This document shows positions 43,840 to 52,452 of a DNA stretch of 64,000 nucleotides, piece by piece. The notes beneath the pieces were generated by a model that was not told where the DNA came from, made no database searches, and saw only the letters and a list, made by a program, of their open reading frames with translations. Numbering within the stretch: the first letter of the stretch is position 1; each line of letters starts with the position of its first letter. The DNA lies in the NCBI GenBank assembly GCA_023429995.1, contig JAEZCE010000027.1, positions 1 through 64,000 of the forward strand, read 5' to 3'. Source of the DNA: Bacillota bacterium. Lineage in GTDB: Bacteria; Bacillota; UBA4882; UBA8346. The position numbers and the translations under genes are program-made.

Positions 43840-43868
43840 GTTTAAATAAGGTCATATTGGTGATACTA
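43840..43868 (+). promoter_or_regulatory. Candidate sigma-F promoter of lonB
   Basis: GTTTA (43840-43844), 14 nt, GGTGATACTA (43859-43868). The -10 matches the sigma-F pattern GGnnAnAnTA at every defined base. It lies after the clpX terminator and 112 bp upstream of lonB, whose Bacillus homologue is transcribed by sigma-F in the forespore. A hairpin at 43913-43942 (AAAGCG/CGCTTT) falls in the leader. Confidence 0.55.
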
Positions 43869-43980
43869 GTATAGCGTCATCATAAGAACGATAGTGACGT
43901 TCTACTTAAGTAAAAGCGCCTCGATCATCTTGGGGACGCTTTACTAACTGCGAAACTGTTGTTGAAAGGAGTATTGCCAA

Positions 43981-45657
43981 ATGGAGGTATTAGGGAATGT
44001 ACTTGGTCTTATTAATCTGTTTTTTGCGATTGTAATTGGTTTATATTTTTGGAACTTACTCAAGTCGCAGCAGGGGAATAAAACTGCCGTAGACAGGGAA
44101 TCCCGTAAAGAGATGGAAAAATTACAAAGATTGAGACGGATTTCGCTTACGGAGCCCCTTTCCGAAAAAACCCGTCCCAGTAATTTTGGGGAAATTATCG
44201 GCCAGGATGATGGCTTAAAAGCCTTACGGGCAGCATTATGCGGTCCTAATCCGCAGCATGTAATACTTTACGGCCCACCTGGTGTAGGTAAAACCGCAGC
44301 AGCCAGGGTAGTACTGGAAGAAGCCAAAAAACAAGGGTATTCGCCGTTTAAAGAATATGCCCGGTTTATTGAAATCGATGCCACCACGGCCCGGTTTGAT
44401 GACCGGGGAATTGCTGATCCTTTAATGGGTTCCGTTCACGACCCAATTTATCAAGGAGCGGGGCCTTTAGGAATTGCGGGAATTCCTCAACCAAAGCCCG
44501 GCGCAGTGACAAAAGCCCATGGTGGCGTTTTATTTATTGATGAGATTGGCGAACTTCATCCCATTCAAATGAACAAACTGCTAAAAGTTTTAGAAGACCG
44601 GCGGGTATTTTTTGAGAGCGCCTACTATAGTTCCGAGGATACGAATATTCCAAGTCATATCCACGATATTTTTCAAAATGGGTTACCGGCTGATTTTCGC
44701 CTTGTGGGAGCAACGACGCGTATGCCGCAGGATATTCCCCCTGCCATTCGTTCCCGTTGCGTTGAAATCTTTTTCCAGCCGTTGACTCCGGGTGATGTTA
44801 AACGGATAGCTGAGAATGCCGCCCAAAAAATCACTTTTGAACTTGAGCCGGGTGTTATCGATATCATCACCAAATACGCCACCAATGGCCGGGATGCCGT
44901 TAACTTAATTCAAATTACAGCGGGTTTGGCAATCACGGAAAACCGTAAAGGGGTCTCTGTAAAGGATTTGGAATGGGTTATTCACAGCAGTCAATATTCC
45001 CCTCGGCCAAGTATTAAAATACCCTCTAAACCGCAAGTGGGATACGTTAATGGCCTGGCGGTTTACGGACCCAATATGGGTTCGGTGATTCAGGTTGAAG
45101 TCTCCGCCATTCCCGTACCCGAAGCCGGTAAAGGGAAAATTACCACAACCGGAGTAGTTGATGAGGAAGAAATGGGCGGGGGCGGAAGGACCCTTAGGCG
45201 AAAGAGTATGGCTTTGGGTTCTGTAGAGAATGTGCTCACAGTTTTACGTAAATTTATGAACATTAATCCTTTAAACTACGACATCCATGTTAATTTTCCC
45301 GGAGGTACTCCCATTGATGGCCCCTCCGCAGGGATTACTCTAGCAACCGCAATTTATTCGGCTATAACAGGTCAAGCCGTAGATAATGAAATTGCCATGA
45401 CCGGTGAATTGTCTATTCGAGGCGGGGTGATGCCGATTGGTGGAGTGGTCGCAAAAATTAACGCCGCCAAAGAAGCAGGAGTCAAAAGAGTACTAATCCC
45501 CAAAGAAAATTGGCAAAAAATATTTGAGGATGAAATGGGGATTACGGTTATTCCTGTGGAGCGAATTGAGGAAGTTATCCGGCTTGCCGTATTTAAACCG
45601 GTACTTGAAGTAATTCCTCCCATCACAATGGGTGGGGAGCCGGTTATTTCAGCCTAA
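43981..45657 (+). CDS. lonB: ATP-dependent protease LonB
   Basis: 558 aa. A membrane-anchored or membrane-associated Lon relative of spore formers (Bacillus LonB is of similar length). The N-terminal hydrophobic helix (VLGLINLFFAIVIGLYFWNLL) precedes an AAA+ domain with Walker A GPPGVGKT and an Asp/Glu-containing Walker B GGVLFIDEIGEL. The C-terminal Lon protease domain has the catalytic Ser in DGPSAGITLATA and Lys in AKINAAKEAGVKRVLIP. It lacks the long N-terminal domain of LonA. GAAAGGAG precedes the ATG. It directly follows clpX, as in Bacillus, with its own likely forespore promoter. Confidence 0.93.
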   Translation: MEVLGNVLGLINLFFAIVIGLYFWNLLKSQQGNKTAVDRESRKEMEKLQRLRRISLTEPLSEKTRPSNFGEIIGQDDGLKALRAALCGPNPQHVILYGPPGVGKTAAARVVLEEAKKQGYSPFKEYARFIEIDATTARFDDRGIADPLMGSVHDPIYQGAGPLGIAGIPQPKPGAVTKAHGGVLFIDEIGELHPIQMNKLLKVLEDRRVFFESAYYSSEDTNIPSHIHDIFQNGLPADFRLVGATTRMPQDIPPAIRSRCVEIFFQPLTPGDVKRIAENAAQKITFELEPGVIDIITKYATNGRDAVNLIQITAGLAITENRKGVSVKDLEWVIHSSQYSPRPSIKIPSKPQVGYVNGLAVYGPNMGSVIQVEVSAIPVPEAGKGKITTTGVVDEEEMGGGGRTLRRKSMALGSVENVLTVLRKFMNINPLNYDIHVNFPGGTPIDGPSAGITLATAIYSAITGQAVDNEIAMTGELSIRGGVMPIGGVVAKINAAKEAGVKRVLIPKENWQKIFEDEMGITVIPVERIEEVIRLAVFKPVLEVIPPITMGGEPVISA

Positions 45658-45677
45658 AATTTTTAAAACTTACCAAC

Positions 45678-45708
45678 GGGGCTGCGCTTTAAACAGCCCT
45701 GTTTTTTT
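45678..45708 (+). terminator. Intrinsic terminator after lonB
   Basis: GGGGCTG (45678-45684) pairs with CAGCCCT (45694-45700), then G and seven T. Confidence 0.88.
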
Positions 45709-45876
45709 GGTGCGCATGTTCTATAAGTATCTTATATTTGGAGACCTTATGAATAATTTGCTCACCGTATTTACCTTTCATTCGATATTATGTAATATAT
45801 AGAAGGAGGATTTGTTTGATTTTTGGCGCCGGGCTAAAATCCCCCGTGAGTTCTTGGAAGGAGCGCGTTTTTTATA

Positions 45877-46680
45877 ATGACGAATAGTTATCCCAAAATC
45901 GTATTGGTATTAGGAGGTGGAGGAGCCCGTGGCTTTGCCCATATTGGTGTGCTTCAAGTGTTAAAAGAAGCGGGTATCAAAGTTTCAGGAATCGTCGGTA
46001 CCAGTATGGGAGCATTGATAGGATCTACATACGCTGCGGGTACGGATCTTTATTATTTAGGACAACTGGTTGAATATTTTCATTGGGAGGATTTAATTGA
46101 TTTTCATCTTCCTACGCTGGGCTTAATCGACGGTTCCAAGGTAAAGGCGGTTATTGATTTATTGACCAAAGGTAAGTCCTTTGAAGAGCTGCCGATAGAA
46201 TTCTGGGCCGTGGCTACCGACCTTTTTACCGGAGAAGAAGTTGTCTTCAAGAATGGTCCTTTAGCGTCGGCTGTTAGGGCAAGCATTTCGATACCTGGTG
46301 TATTTACGCCGGTTAACTTGGATGGCCGGACTTTGGTAGACGGCGGGGTTGTTGCCGGAGTCCCTGTGTCAGTGGCCCGGCAGCTTAACGGTGATATAAC
46401 GGTTGCGGTTAACGTCGGGTTTGATCATACCCAACATGAGGTCCGTAATATTTTTGATGTTATGGCAAAGGTCCTGGATATTATGGGGAATACGTTGGAC
46501 TCAAGGCAAATATTGCAAGCTGATTTGACGATTGCCCCACAACTCGGGAATATCGGCACTTTGCATTTTCATAGGGCGAAAGAGTGCTTGGAGGTAGGAC
46601 GCAAAGCGGCTGAGCAGATAGTTCCGGATCTGGAAAAACAGATAGCTATTTTTATGACCCGGGAGGATAAGGTGTGTTAA
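45877..46680 (+). CDS. Patatin-like phospholipase family protein
   Basis: 267 aa. A Ser-Asp dyad lipid acyl hydrolase of the RssA/YchK type. The oxyanion loop is GGGGARGFAHIG, the nucleophile elbow GTSMG (S43), and the dyad Asp is in VDGGVVAGVP (D155). Family members act on phospholipids or acylated compounds in the cytoplasm; the substrate is not known. The ribosome site GGAAGGAG is about 13 nt from ATG 45877, longer than usual, but no better start is visible. It overlaps the next gene by 7 bp. Confidence 0.92.
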   Translation: MTNSYPKIVLVLGGGGARGFAHIGVLQVLKEAGIKVSGIVGTSMGALIGSTYAAGTDLYYLGQLVEYFHWEDLIDFHLPTLGLIDGSKVKAVIDLLTKGKSFEELPIEFWAVATDLFTGEEVVFKNGPLASAVRASISIPGVFTPVNLDGRTLVDGGVVAGVPVSVARQLNGDITVAVNVGFDHTQHEVRNIFDVMAKVLDIMGNTLDSRQILQADLTIAPQLGNIGTLHFHRAKECLEVGRKAAEQIVPDLEKQIAIFMTREDKVC

Positions 46681-47960
46681 AATTTGATGCTGATTTGATC
46701 GTTATAGGAGCAGGTCCTGCCGGAATAATGGCTGCATTCACCGGAGCCCGCAAGGGCGCCAGGGTAATATTATTTGAAAAAAACAAGACCGTCGGGCGAA
46801 AGTTGGCAATAACAGGAGCCGGACGTTGTAATCTTACAAATTTAACGGATATGAACGAGTTGATTTCGAATACTCCCGGAAACGGACGATTTCTCTATGG
46901 CGCATTTCAACGTTTGAACCCGGAAGCGCTCATGAACTTTTTTCGAAATAGCTTAGGACTTCCTTTAAAAGTTGAACGGGGTAACCGGGTTTTCCCAGAA
47001 TCGGACAAAGCCCAAGATGTGGTTGGTGTTTTACATCAAGAATTGAAAAGTAGTGGAGTTGAAATCAGAACTTCCACCAAAGTTGCTGGTTTGATTATAG
47101 AGACTGGCCAAATACGTGGTGTCCGGCTTGATAACGGGAAAGAGGTATATTCATCCAGGGTAGTAGTTGCCACCGGAGGCCTTTCTTATCCCGGAACCGG
47201 GAGCACAGGGGATGGCTATCGATTTGCGCGTTTGGCCGGGCATCAAATTATTCCTTTAACGCCTTCATTGATACCGCTTGAGACACTAGAGCCTTGGGTA
47301 AAGCGCCTGGAAGGTTTGTCCCTTGTCAATGTGGAAGTTACTTCTTTCCATGAGGGTAAAAAGCTCCAGAGCGAGTTCGGCGAGATGTTGTTTACTTCTT
47401 TCGGAGTTTCCGGGCCGATTATTTTGAGTTTAAGCCGGAAAATTTCTCTTTTGGTTCTGGACAAGCCGAATACGGTATCGATTTCAATTGATTTGAAACC
47501 GGCGTTAACCAAAGAAGAGTTGGATTTAAGAATCCAAAGAGATTTTTCCAAATCCCTGAATAAAATTTATAAAAACGTATTGGATGATTTGTTGCCTCAA
47601 AAAATAATTCCGGTTATCATTGAATTATCTGGTATTGATCCTTTGAAACCGGTGCATCAGATCAATAAGGAAGAAAGGTCGCATTTGGTTGATTTATTGA
47701 AAAATTTGACCTTAACGATCCTTAAACCAAGACCCATTGCTGAAGCTATTGTTACCGCAGGGGGGATTAACACTAAAGAAATAAACCCCAAGACGATGGA
47801 GTCTAAGCTCATCCAAGGATTATATTTTGCCGGAGAAGTGGTGGATGTGGATGCTTATACCGGTGGCTTTAATTTACAGATTGCTTTTTCAACTGGTTTT
47901 GTAGCCGGATTTGAGGCCGCCCGTAGCATCGCCCTCAAGGGGGAGCTATACTCTTATTAA
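46674..47960 (+). CDS. HI0933-family flavoprotein (NAD(P)/FAD-dependent oxidoreductase)
   Basis: 428 aa. It has the FAD-binding GxGxxG in LIVIGAGPAGIMAA, an ADP-binding acidic strand ending ILFEKN, the family hallmark GRKLAITGAGRCNLTN, and VVATGGLSYPGTGSTGDGYR. The C-terminal TAGGINTKEINPKTMESKLIQGLYFAGEVVDVDAYTGGFNLQIAFSTG completes the FAD site. The HI0933/YhiN group is widespread but its reaction is not established. It starts at GTG 46674, overlapping the patatin gene, so translation is coupled. Confidence 0.92.
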   Translation: MLKFDADLIVIGAGPAGIMAAFTGARKGARVILFEKNKTVGRKLAITGAGRCNLTNLTDMNELISNTPGNGRFLYGAFQRLNPEALMNFFRNSLGLPLKVERGNRVFPESDKAQDVVGVLHQELKSSGVEIRTSTKVAGLIIETGQIRGVRLDNGKEVYSSRVVVATGGLSYPGTGSTGDGYRFARLAGHQIIPLTPSLIPLETLEPWVKRLEGLSLVNVEVTSFHEGKKLQSEFGEMLFTSFGVSGPIILSLSRKISLLVLDKPNTVSISIDLKPALTKEELDLRIQRDFSKSLNKIYKNVLDDLLPQKIIPVIIELSGIDPLKPVHQINKEERSHLVDLLKNLTLTILKPRPIAEAIVTAGGINTKEINPKTMESKLIQGLYFAGEVVDVDAYTGGFNLQIAFSTGFVAGFEAARSIALKGELYSY

Positions 47961-48013
47961 ATTTCGGTAATACTAATTTTGTATCCATTGAAAACTTCAA
48001 GGAGCAATTTTCT

Positions 48014-48229
48014 TTGGCGATAAAATTAAGGCATCATTGGTATGAAAAAATATTTTTTAAACTACAAATGTGCGAATGTAAATGCGCCTGGATCCTCGTG
48101 GGCTTTTTTTTCGTGATGCTGTTGATGCAAATTTTGTTAACCCATTCGGAGTTTCGAAGCAGGTTTATTCTAACCGAAAAATACGAAGGACAACCTGTCA
48201 AGTTTTACAAAAGTTTTAAGGCGCGTTGA
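48014..48229 (+). CDS. Small single-helix membrane protein, unknown
   Basis: 71 aa. A basic N-terminus with CECKC (residues 20-24) precedes one hydrophobic helix (AWILVGFFFVMLLMQILL) and a charged C-terminus. It starts at TTG 48014 with AAGGAG 9 nt upstream. I recognise no family. The CxCxC cluster before the helix is unusual. It lies 53 bp after the flavoprotein gene and may be the last gene of that operon. Confidence 0.6.
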   Translation: MAIKLRHHWYEKIFFKLQMCECKCAWILVGFFFVMLLMQILLTHSEFRSRFILTEKYEGQPVKFYKSFKAR

Positions 48230-48254
48230 CTTGTAATCAAGCTTAATTTATGCT
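48226..48254 (+). promoter_or_regulatory. Candidate sigma-A promoter before the HutP-like gene
   Basis: TTGACT (48226-48231), 17 nt, TATGCT (48249-48254). Transcription would begin near 48261, about 20 nt ahead of a terminator hairpin. Confidence 0.65.
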
Positions 48255-48280
48255 AAATTAAAATGAAGTTTAAGTTTACC

Positions 48281-48308
48281 AAAGCACTGCAGCCATCGGT
48301 GCTTTTTT
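48281..48308 (+). terminator. Terminator hairpin in the HutP-like gene leader
   Basis: AAAGCAC (48281-48287) pairs with GTGCTTT (48299-48305), T-run to 48308. It stands between the promoter at 48226 and the HutP-like start at 48347. It could therefore end the upstream operon or act as an attenuator. Confidence 0.75.
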
Positions 48309-48346
48309 ATTCCATGAAACCAAGCTTTTTGAAAGGGGATGCCCGG

Positions 48347-48760
48347 ATGGAAACCGGTAGCAGAGAAGTCGCCAAAGCGGCCTTGTCGATTGCTATGACA
48401 GCTTCGCGTGAAGATGAAAAAGCAATGAAAGAGGAATACCGGACCCAGGAAATATGGACCGCTGCAATCGATTATGGCGGGGAAGCAATTCCGGCTATGA
48501 AAACTTTGGTGGAGCGCGCAATCGTAGCTGCCAAACGTGAACAGGTCATTAAAGAATGCCACTTGGAAGAAGGGGCTATCGTAGGGGCGACCCGTGATGC
48601 AATGTCCCAAATTTTAACGAAATCCATCGGGTTAAACATCGGCGGGAAATTAGGGATTGCCCGCAAGGGCGACCATATTAGCGTTGCGGCATTTTTTTGT
48701 ATCGGGTTGATTCATTTGGACGAGGTGGCGGTTGGTTTAAGCCACCGGGCGATAGGGTGA
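48347..48760 (+). CDS. HutP-family protein
   Basis: 137 aa. It resembles HutP, the L-histidine- and Mg2+-dependent RNA-binding antiterminator of the Bacillus hut operon (148 aa), especially at the C-terminus: GDHISVAAFFCIGLIHLDEVAVGLSHRAIG against the family W/H-IAVSLYGTIG...GVGINHI. KECHLEEGAIVGATRDAM aligns to the metal-binding helix; one His is kept and the second appears to be Gly. ATG 48347 is used because GAAAGGGG lies about 9 nt upstream; the longer open frame runs through the leader terminator. No histidine-degradation genes are near; aroH and hisC follow directly. It may bind RNA, but ligand and target are unknown. Confidence 0.75.
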   Translation: METGSREVAKAALSIAMTASREDEKAMKEEYRTQEIWTAAIDYGGEAIPAMKTLVERAIVAAKREQVIKECHLEEGAIVGATRDAMSQILTKSIGLNIGGKLGIARKGDHISVAAFFCIGLIHLDEVAVGLSHRAIG

Positions 48761-48764
48761 TAGT

Positions 48765-49133
48765 ATGCAATTAAGAGCTGTTAGAGGAGCTATTACTATC
48801 CATAAAGACGAATCCGCCGCAATCGTCTCCGCTACCGAGGAAATGTTGGTAAGTTTGATGGAGAAAAACCAGATTCAATCCCAAAACATCGTCAGTATTT
48901 TTTTTACAACCACTCCGGATATTATCAGTGAGTTTCCTGCCGTAGCTGCGCGTAAAATCGGACTTATCGATACGCCTTTGATGTGCGCTCAGGAAATTCC
49001 CAAACCGGGTGCTTTGCCTTTATGTATTCGGGCATTATTGTATTTTTATACCGATTTGCAGAAATCAGAGGTTAAGTCGGTTTATTTGCGGGAAGCCTTC
49101 AAACTAAGACCTGATCTAACAGTACAGGAATAA
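48765..49133 (+). CDS. aroH: Chorismate mutase, AroH type
   Basis: 122 aa monofunctional chorismate mutase of the trimeric Bacillus AroH class, converting chorismate to prephenate for Phe and Tyr synthesis. The N-terminal VRGAITIHKDESAAI matches the family RGATTV motif. PLMCAQEIPKPGALPLCIRALLYFYTD carries the active-site Arg equivalent, and KSVYLREAFKLRPDL the Tyr/Arg end. It starts 4 bp after the HutP-like stop and is followed 12 bp later by hisC, an aminotransferase that can also act on phenylpyruvate pathways. Confidence 0.93.
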   Translation: MQLRAVRGAITIHKDESAAIVSATEEMLVSLMEKNQIQSQNIVSIFFTTTPDIISEFPAVAARKIGLIDTPLMCAQEIPKPGALPLCIRALLYFYTDLQKSEVKSVYLREAFKLRPDLTVQE

Positions 49134-49145
49134 AGGAGCTCTTAA

Positions 49146-50252
49146 ATGAATTCCAATCAGTTGTTCAGGAACTGTATCGATAAAATTCCACCCTATATTC
49201 CGGGAAAGCCTGTTGAAGAAGTGGAACGGGAACTCGGAATCAATGGGGTTGTTAAGATGGCCTCCAATGAAAATCCTTTAGGCCCCTCAAAAGAAGTTCG
49301 GCAAACAATTACCCAGTTATTGGATAAGGTAAATATGTATCCCGATGCCAATCACTTTTATTTAAAGGAAGCGCTGTGTAATGAGCTAAAAGTTGGGCCT
49401 GAGCAAATCTTAATTGGAAACGGGTTAGATGATGTCAATCGTATTTTGGCAGAAACAATACTAAAGCCTACCGATGAGGTAATTATTCCATCACCGACCT
49501 TTAGCATGTATGAAACGGTAACATTGTTGATGGGCGCTAAACCTGTCCTTGTAAAAAGCCCGGATGGGTCTTTGGGGAATGATTTACGGGCGATGGGCGA
49601 AGCGATAACGAGTCACACGAAACTGATATTTGTTTGTAATCCGAATAATCCAACCGGAACCATTGTCAAGCGTGACGAGTTGGTTGAGTTTTTAAAGCGT
49701 TTACCGGAAAAAGTTCTCGTTGTATTGGATGAAGCATATGCCGATTTTGCCGACGATCCGGATTTTCCTGATGGACTGGATTTAATTCGTGAAGGTTTTG
49801 ATAACCTTATTGTGTATCATACCTTTTCTAAAATTCACGGTCTGGCCGGTTTGCGTTTGGGTTATGCAATCGCGGCGCCTTCCATCATCGCTCAAATGCA
49901 GAAGGTCCGCGATCCGTTTAATGTCAATATTTTAGCTTTGGCAGCTGGAGTAGCGGCGATCGGAAGCAAGAAACATATACAATTAAGTAAAGAATTGGTT
50001 TTTGCCGGACGACGTTATTTTTATGAAGAGCTGGATGAACTGGGGATCGAGTACCTTCGGACTCAATCCAATTTCATCTTGATTCATTGTAAGCAAGATA
50101 GTCAGGAGATATATCGTTATTTACTGCAAAATGGGGTTATTGTGCGTCCGACCCACTCATTTGGCCTACCCAATTATATCCGGGTAACATTTGGAACGGC
50201 TGAGCAAAATGACCGATTCTTTAAATTATTTCGGGCCGCTTTAAAAAATTAA
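49146..50252 (+). CDS. hisC: Histidinol-phosphate aminotransferase
   Basis: 368 aa class II-type PLP aminotransferase. It starts with the substrate strand IPPYIPGKPVEEVERELGINGVVKMASNENPLGPS. CNPNNPTGT binds the cofactor region, DEAYADF holds the PLP Asp, the Schiff-base Lys is K229 in TFSKIHGLAGLRLGY, and the C-terminal GVIVRPTHSFGLPNYIRVTFGT is family-typical. In several Gram-positives HisC also makes Phe/Tyr, which fits its position beside aroH. No other his genes are here. A terminator follows at 50351. Confidence 0.92.
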   Translation: MNSNQLFRNCIDKIPPYIPGKPVEEVERELGINGVVKMASNENPLGPSKEVRQTITQLLDKVNMYPDANHFYLKEALCNELKVGPEQILIGNGLDDVNRILAETILKPTDEVIIPSPTFSMYETVTLLMGAKPVLVKSPDGSLGNDLRAMGEAITSHTKLIFVCNPNNPTGTIVKRDELVEFLKRLPEKVLVVLDEAYADFADDPDFPDGLDLIREGFDNLIVYHTFSKIHGLAGLRLGYAIAAPSIIAQMQKVRDPFNVNILALAAGVAAIGSKKHIQLSKELVFAGRRYFYEELDELGIEYLRTQSNFILIHCKQDSQEIYRYLLQNGVIVRPTHSFGLPNYIRVTFGTAEQNDRFFKLFRAALKN

Positions 50253-50350
50253 AGTCCAAGCCGTGGTTATTTTTAGGGCTTTTTAAGTTATTTCAATCAG
50301 GTCTTAATTATAATATAGTCTTCTAAACATTCTTAAGGATAAATGCATGA

Positions 50351-50373
50351 ATACCGGGTGTTCCGGTATTTTT
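50351..50373 (+). terminator. Intrinsic terminator after hisC
   Basis: ATACCGG (50351-50357), GTGTT loop, CCGGTAT (50363-50369), then T-run. Confidence 0.88.
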
Positions 50374-50516
50374 AGTTTTATTGCGTTTTGGGAAGCCTAA
50401 AAATTCAAGCGCATTCGCCTGAAGTTACTCGGAAAAGAATGGCGGGCCTCAATAAACCGGTAATTCCCACCGGAAATTAAAAATTTATAAATTATCCCCT
50501 AAAGGATTGACAAAGT

Positions 50517-50545
50517 TTGGGGAAGAATATTATGGATCTGAAGAT
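50517..50545 (+). promoter_or_regulatory. Candidate promoter of pepF
   Basis: A perfect -35 TTGACA (50517-50522) is followed 15-17 nt later by ATATTATGG. The best -10 (TATTAT) gives a 15-nt spacer, so the call is moderate. Confidence 0.5.
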
Positions 50546-50575
50546 AATTGTACCTAAAACGGGAGGTCGCAATCA

Positions 50576-52390
50576 ATGGCAAACTCTAAACAAATACCAA
50601 CTCGGGAAGAGATTCCAAATGAATTTAAATGGCATTTAAGTGATATTTATGCCAGTCAAGATGATTGGGAATCGGATTTTAAAAAACTCAAAGATGATTT
50701 AGCCAAAGTAAACCAGGTTCAAGCTGATTTTTTAAACTCCGCCCGGAATCTCTTGAATGTTCTCCAGTTAAAAGACCAAATCGGCCGGTTGCTGGATAGG
50801 CTGTTTGTTTATGCGAAAATGCATAAGGATGAAAATAATGCTAATGCAGTCTATCAAGCTCTTACCAACCGAATTCAAAGCCTTGCCACTGAAGTAGGCA
50901 GTACGCTATCATTTATCGTACCGGCTTTAGCAGAGTGCCCACCGGAACGTCTCCGTCAATATATTCAAGAGCAGCCGGAACTTAAAGTCTACGAATATTT
51001 CTTTAAAGAACTGGAACGGCAAAGGCAGCATATTTTATCAGCCGCCGAAGAAAAAATCTTAGCCCAAACTGCTGAGATTTCCGATGCTGCCGGAACTATT
51101 TTCGGCATGCTGGATAACGCGGATTTTAAGTTTCCCGCCATTACAGATGAGAAAGGTGAAGAGGTTGAACTCACCAAAGGCCGTTATTCCAAGTATATTG
51201 AAAGTCAAAACCGCAGGGTTCGTCAGGATGCTTTTAAGGCCTTATACAGCACATATTCCAATTTCGATAACACGTTGGGAGCCACGTTGGATGCTTCTGT
51301 GAAAGCCGACATATTTTATGCCAAGACCCGCCATTTCGGTTCGGCATTGGAAGCCTCCTTATATGATGATAATATCTCTACGAATGTTTACAATCGTTTA
51401 ATTGATGTCATTCACGCTTATATCCCGGCTTTAAACCGTTACCTGAGATTGCGCAAAAAACTTTTAAACATGCCGGAATTACATATGTACGATTTGTATA
51501 CCCCTTTAATCCCGGAATACCAACGAACGATCGATTATGGGGAAGCCAAACAACTGGTACTCAAAGGTTTACATCCTCTGGGAAAGGAATACATCCAGCT
51601 GGTAGAGGAAGGACTTAATGGCGGCTGGATTGATGTTTATGAAAACGCGGGTAAAACGGGAGGCGCTTATGCTTGGGGCGCCTATGATACCCATCCGTTT
51701 ATTTTGGCCAATTATCAAGAAAAAGTTCATGACGTTTTTACGATCGCTCATGAGATGGGGCATGCGCTCCATAGTTATTTTTCCAATCATCATCAACCTT
51801 ATATTTATGCCGGATATAAAATATTTGTCGCTGAGGTGGCATCCACTGTAAATGAAGCTTTATTGATGGAACATTTGCTTGCCAATTCCGTTAATTTACA
51901 GGAAAAGCTCTACTTGCTCAATCAATATCTGGAACAATTCCGGACGACTGTTTTCCGACAGACCATGTTTGCCGAGTTTGAAAAGATAATTCACCAGGAA
52001 GTCGAAAACGGCGGCGCATTGACCGCAGAGTGGTTTTCGGAACAATATTTAAAATTGAATCAGCTTTATTATGGCGAGGAGACGGTCGTTGATCCCGAAA
52101 TTGCCATGGAGTGGGCCCGTATTCCCCATTTTTACAGCGCATTTTATGTTTACAAATACGCCACAGGTTATTCGGCAGCGATTGCCTTGTCCCAAAAAAT
52201 CCTGAAAGAAGGAACGAGCGCAGTTGCCAAATATCTTGATTTCCTTAAGAGCGGTGATTCGGATTATCCTTTGAATTTGTTGCGAAAAGCCGGAGTGGAT
52301 ATGGAGTCGCCTGCGCCGGTTGAAGATGCGTTAAAAGTGTTTGAAAAGCTGTTGAATGAAATGATTGAATTGACAGGCGCGCTCGTGTGA
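50576..52390 (+). CDS. pepF: Oligoendopeptidase F (M3 family)
   Basis: 604 aa cytoplasmic zinc endopeptidase that cuts short peptides, the usual PepF length. The zinc motif HEMGHALHS (H392, E393, H396) is preceded by FTIAH, and the third ligand Glu lies in AEVASTVNEALL. The N-terminal helical PepF domain begins EIPNEFKWHLSDIYASQDDWE. AAACGGGAGGTCGCA precedes the ATG. It is expected to recycle peptides from the Clp and Lon proteases. Confidence 0.95.
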   Translation: MANSKQIPTREEIPNEFKWHLSDIYASQDDWESDFKKLKDDLAKVNQVQADFLNSARNLLNVLQLKDQIGRLLDRLFVYAKMHKDENNANAVYQALTNRIQSLATEVGSTLSFIVPALAECPPERLRQYIQEQPELKVYEYFFKELERQRQHILSAAEEKILAQTAEISDAAGTIFGMLDNADFKFPAITDEKGEEVELTKGRYSKYIESQNRRVRQDAFKALYSTYSNFDNTLGATLDASVKADIFYAKTRHFGSALEASLYDDNISTNVYNRLIDVIHAYIPALNRYLRLRKKLLNMPELHMYDLYTPLIPEYQRTIDYGEAKQLVLKGLHPLGKEYIQLVEEGLNGGWIDVYENAGKTGGAYAWGAYDTHPFILANYQEKVHDVFTIAHEMGHALHSYFSNHHQPYIYAGYKIFVAEVASTVNEALLMEHLLANSVNLQEKLYLLNQYLEQFRTTVFRQTMFAEFEKIIHQEVENGGALTAEWFSEQYLKLNQLYYGEETVVDPEIAMEWARIPHFYSAFYVYKYATGYSAAIALSQKILKEGTSAVAKYLDFLKSGDSDYPLNLLRKAGVDMESPAPVEDALKVFEKLLNEMIELTGALV

Positions 52391-52452
52391 CGGGAAAAGT
52401 TATTGGCAATTAGTTATTAGTTAATAACCAACAACTTGGATAGGGTGGTTGA

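Larger units (their letters stand above)
50253..50575. other. Intergenic region hisC-pepF: terminator, hairpin, promoter
   Basis: 323 bp without a gene. It holds a terminator (50351-50373), a short CCGGT/ACCGG hairpin around 50457-50473, and a candidate promoter (50517-50545). The sequence between is AT-rich; nothing else is recognised. Confidence 0.7.
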
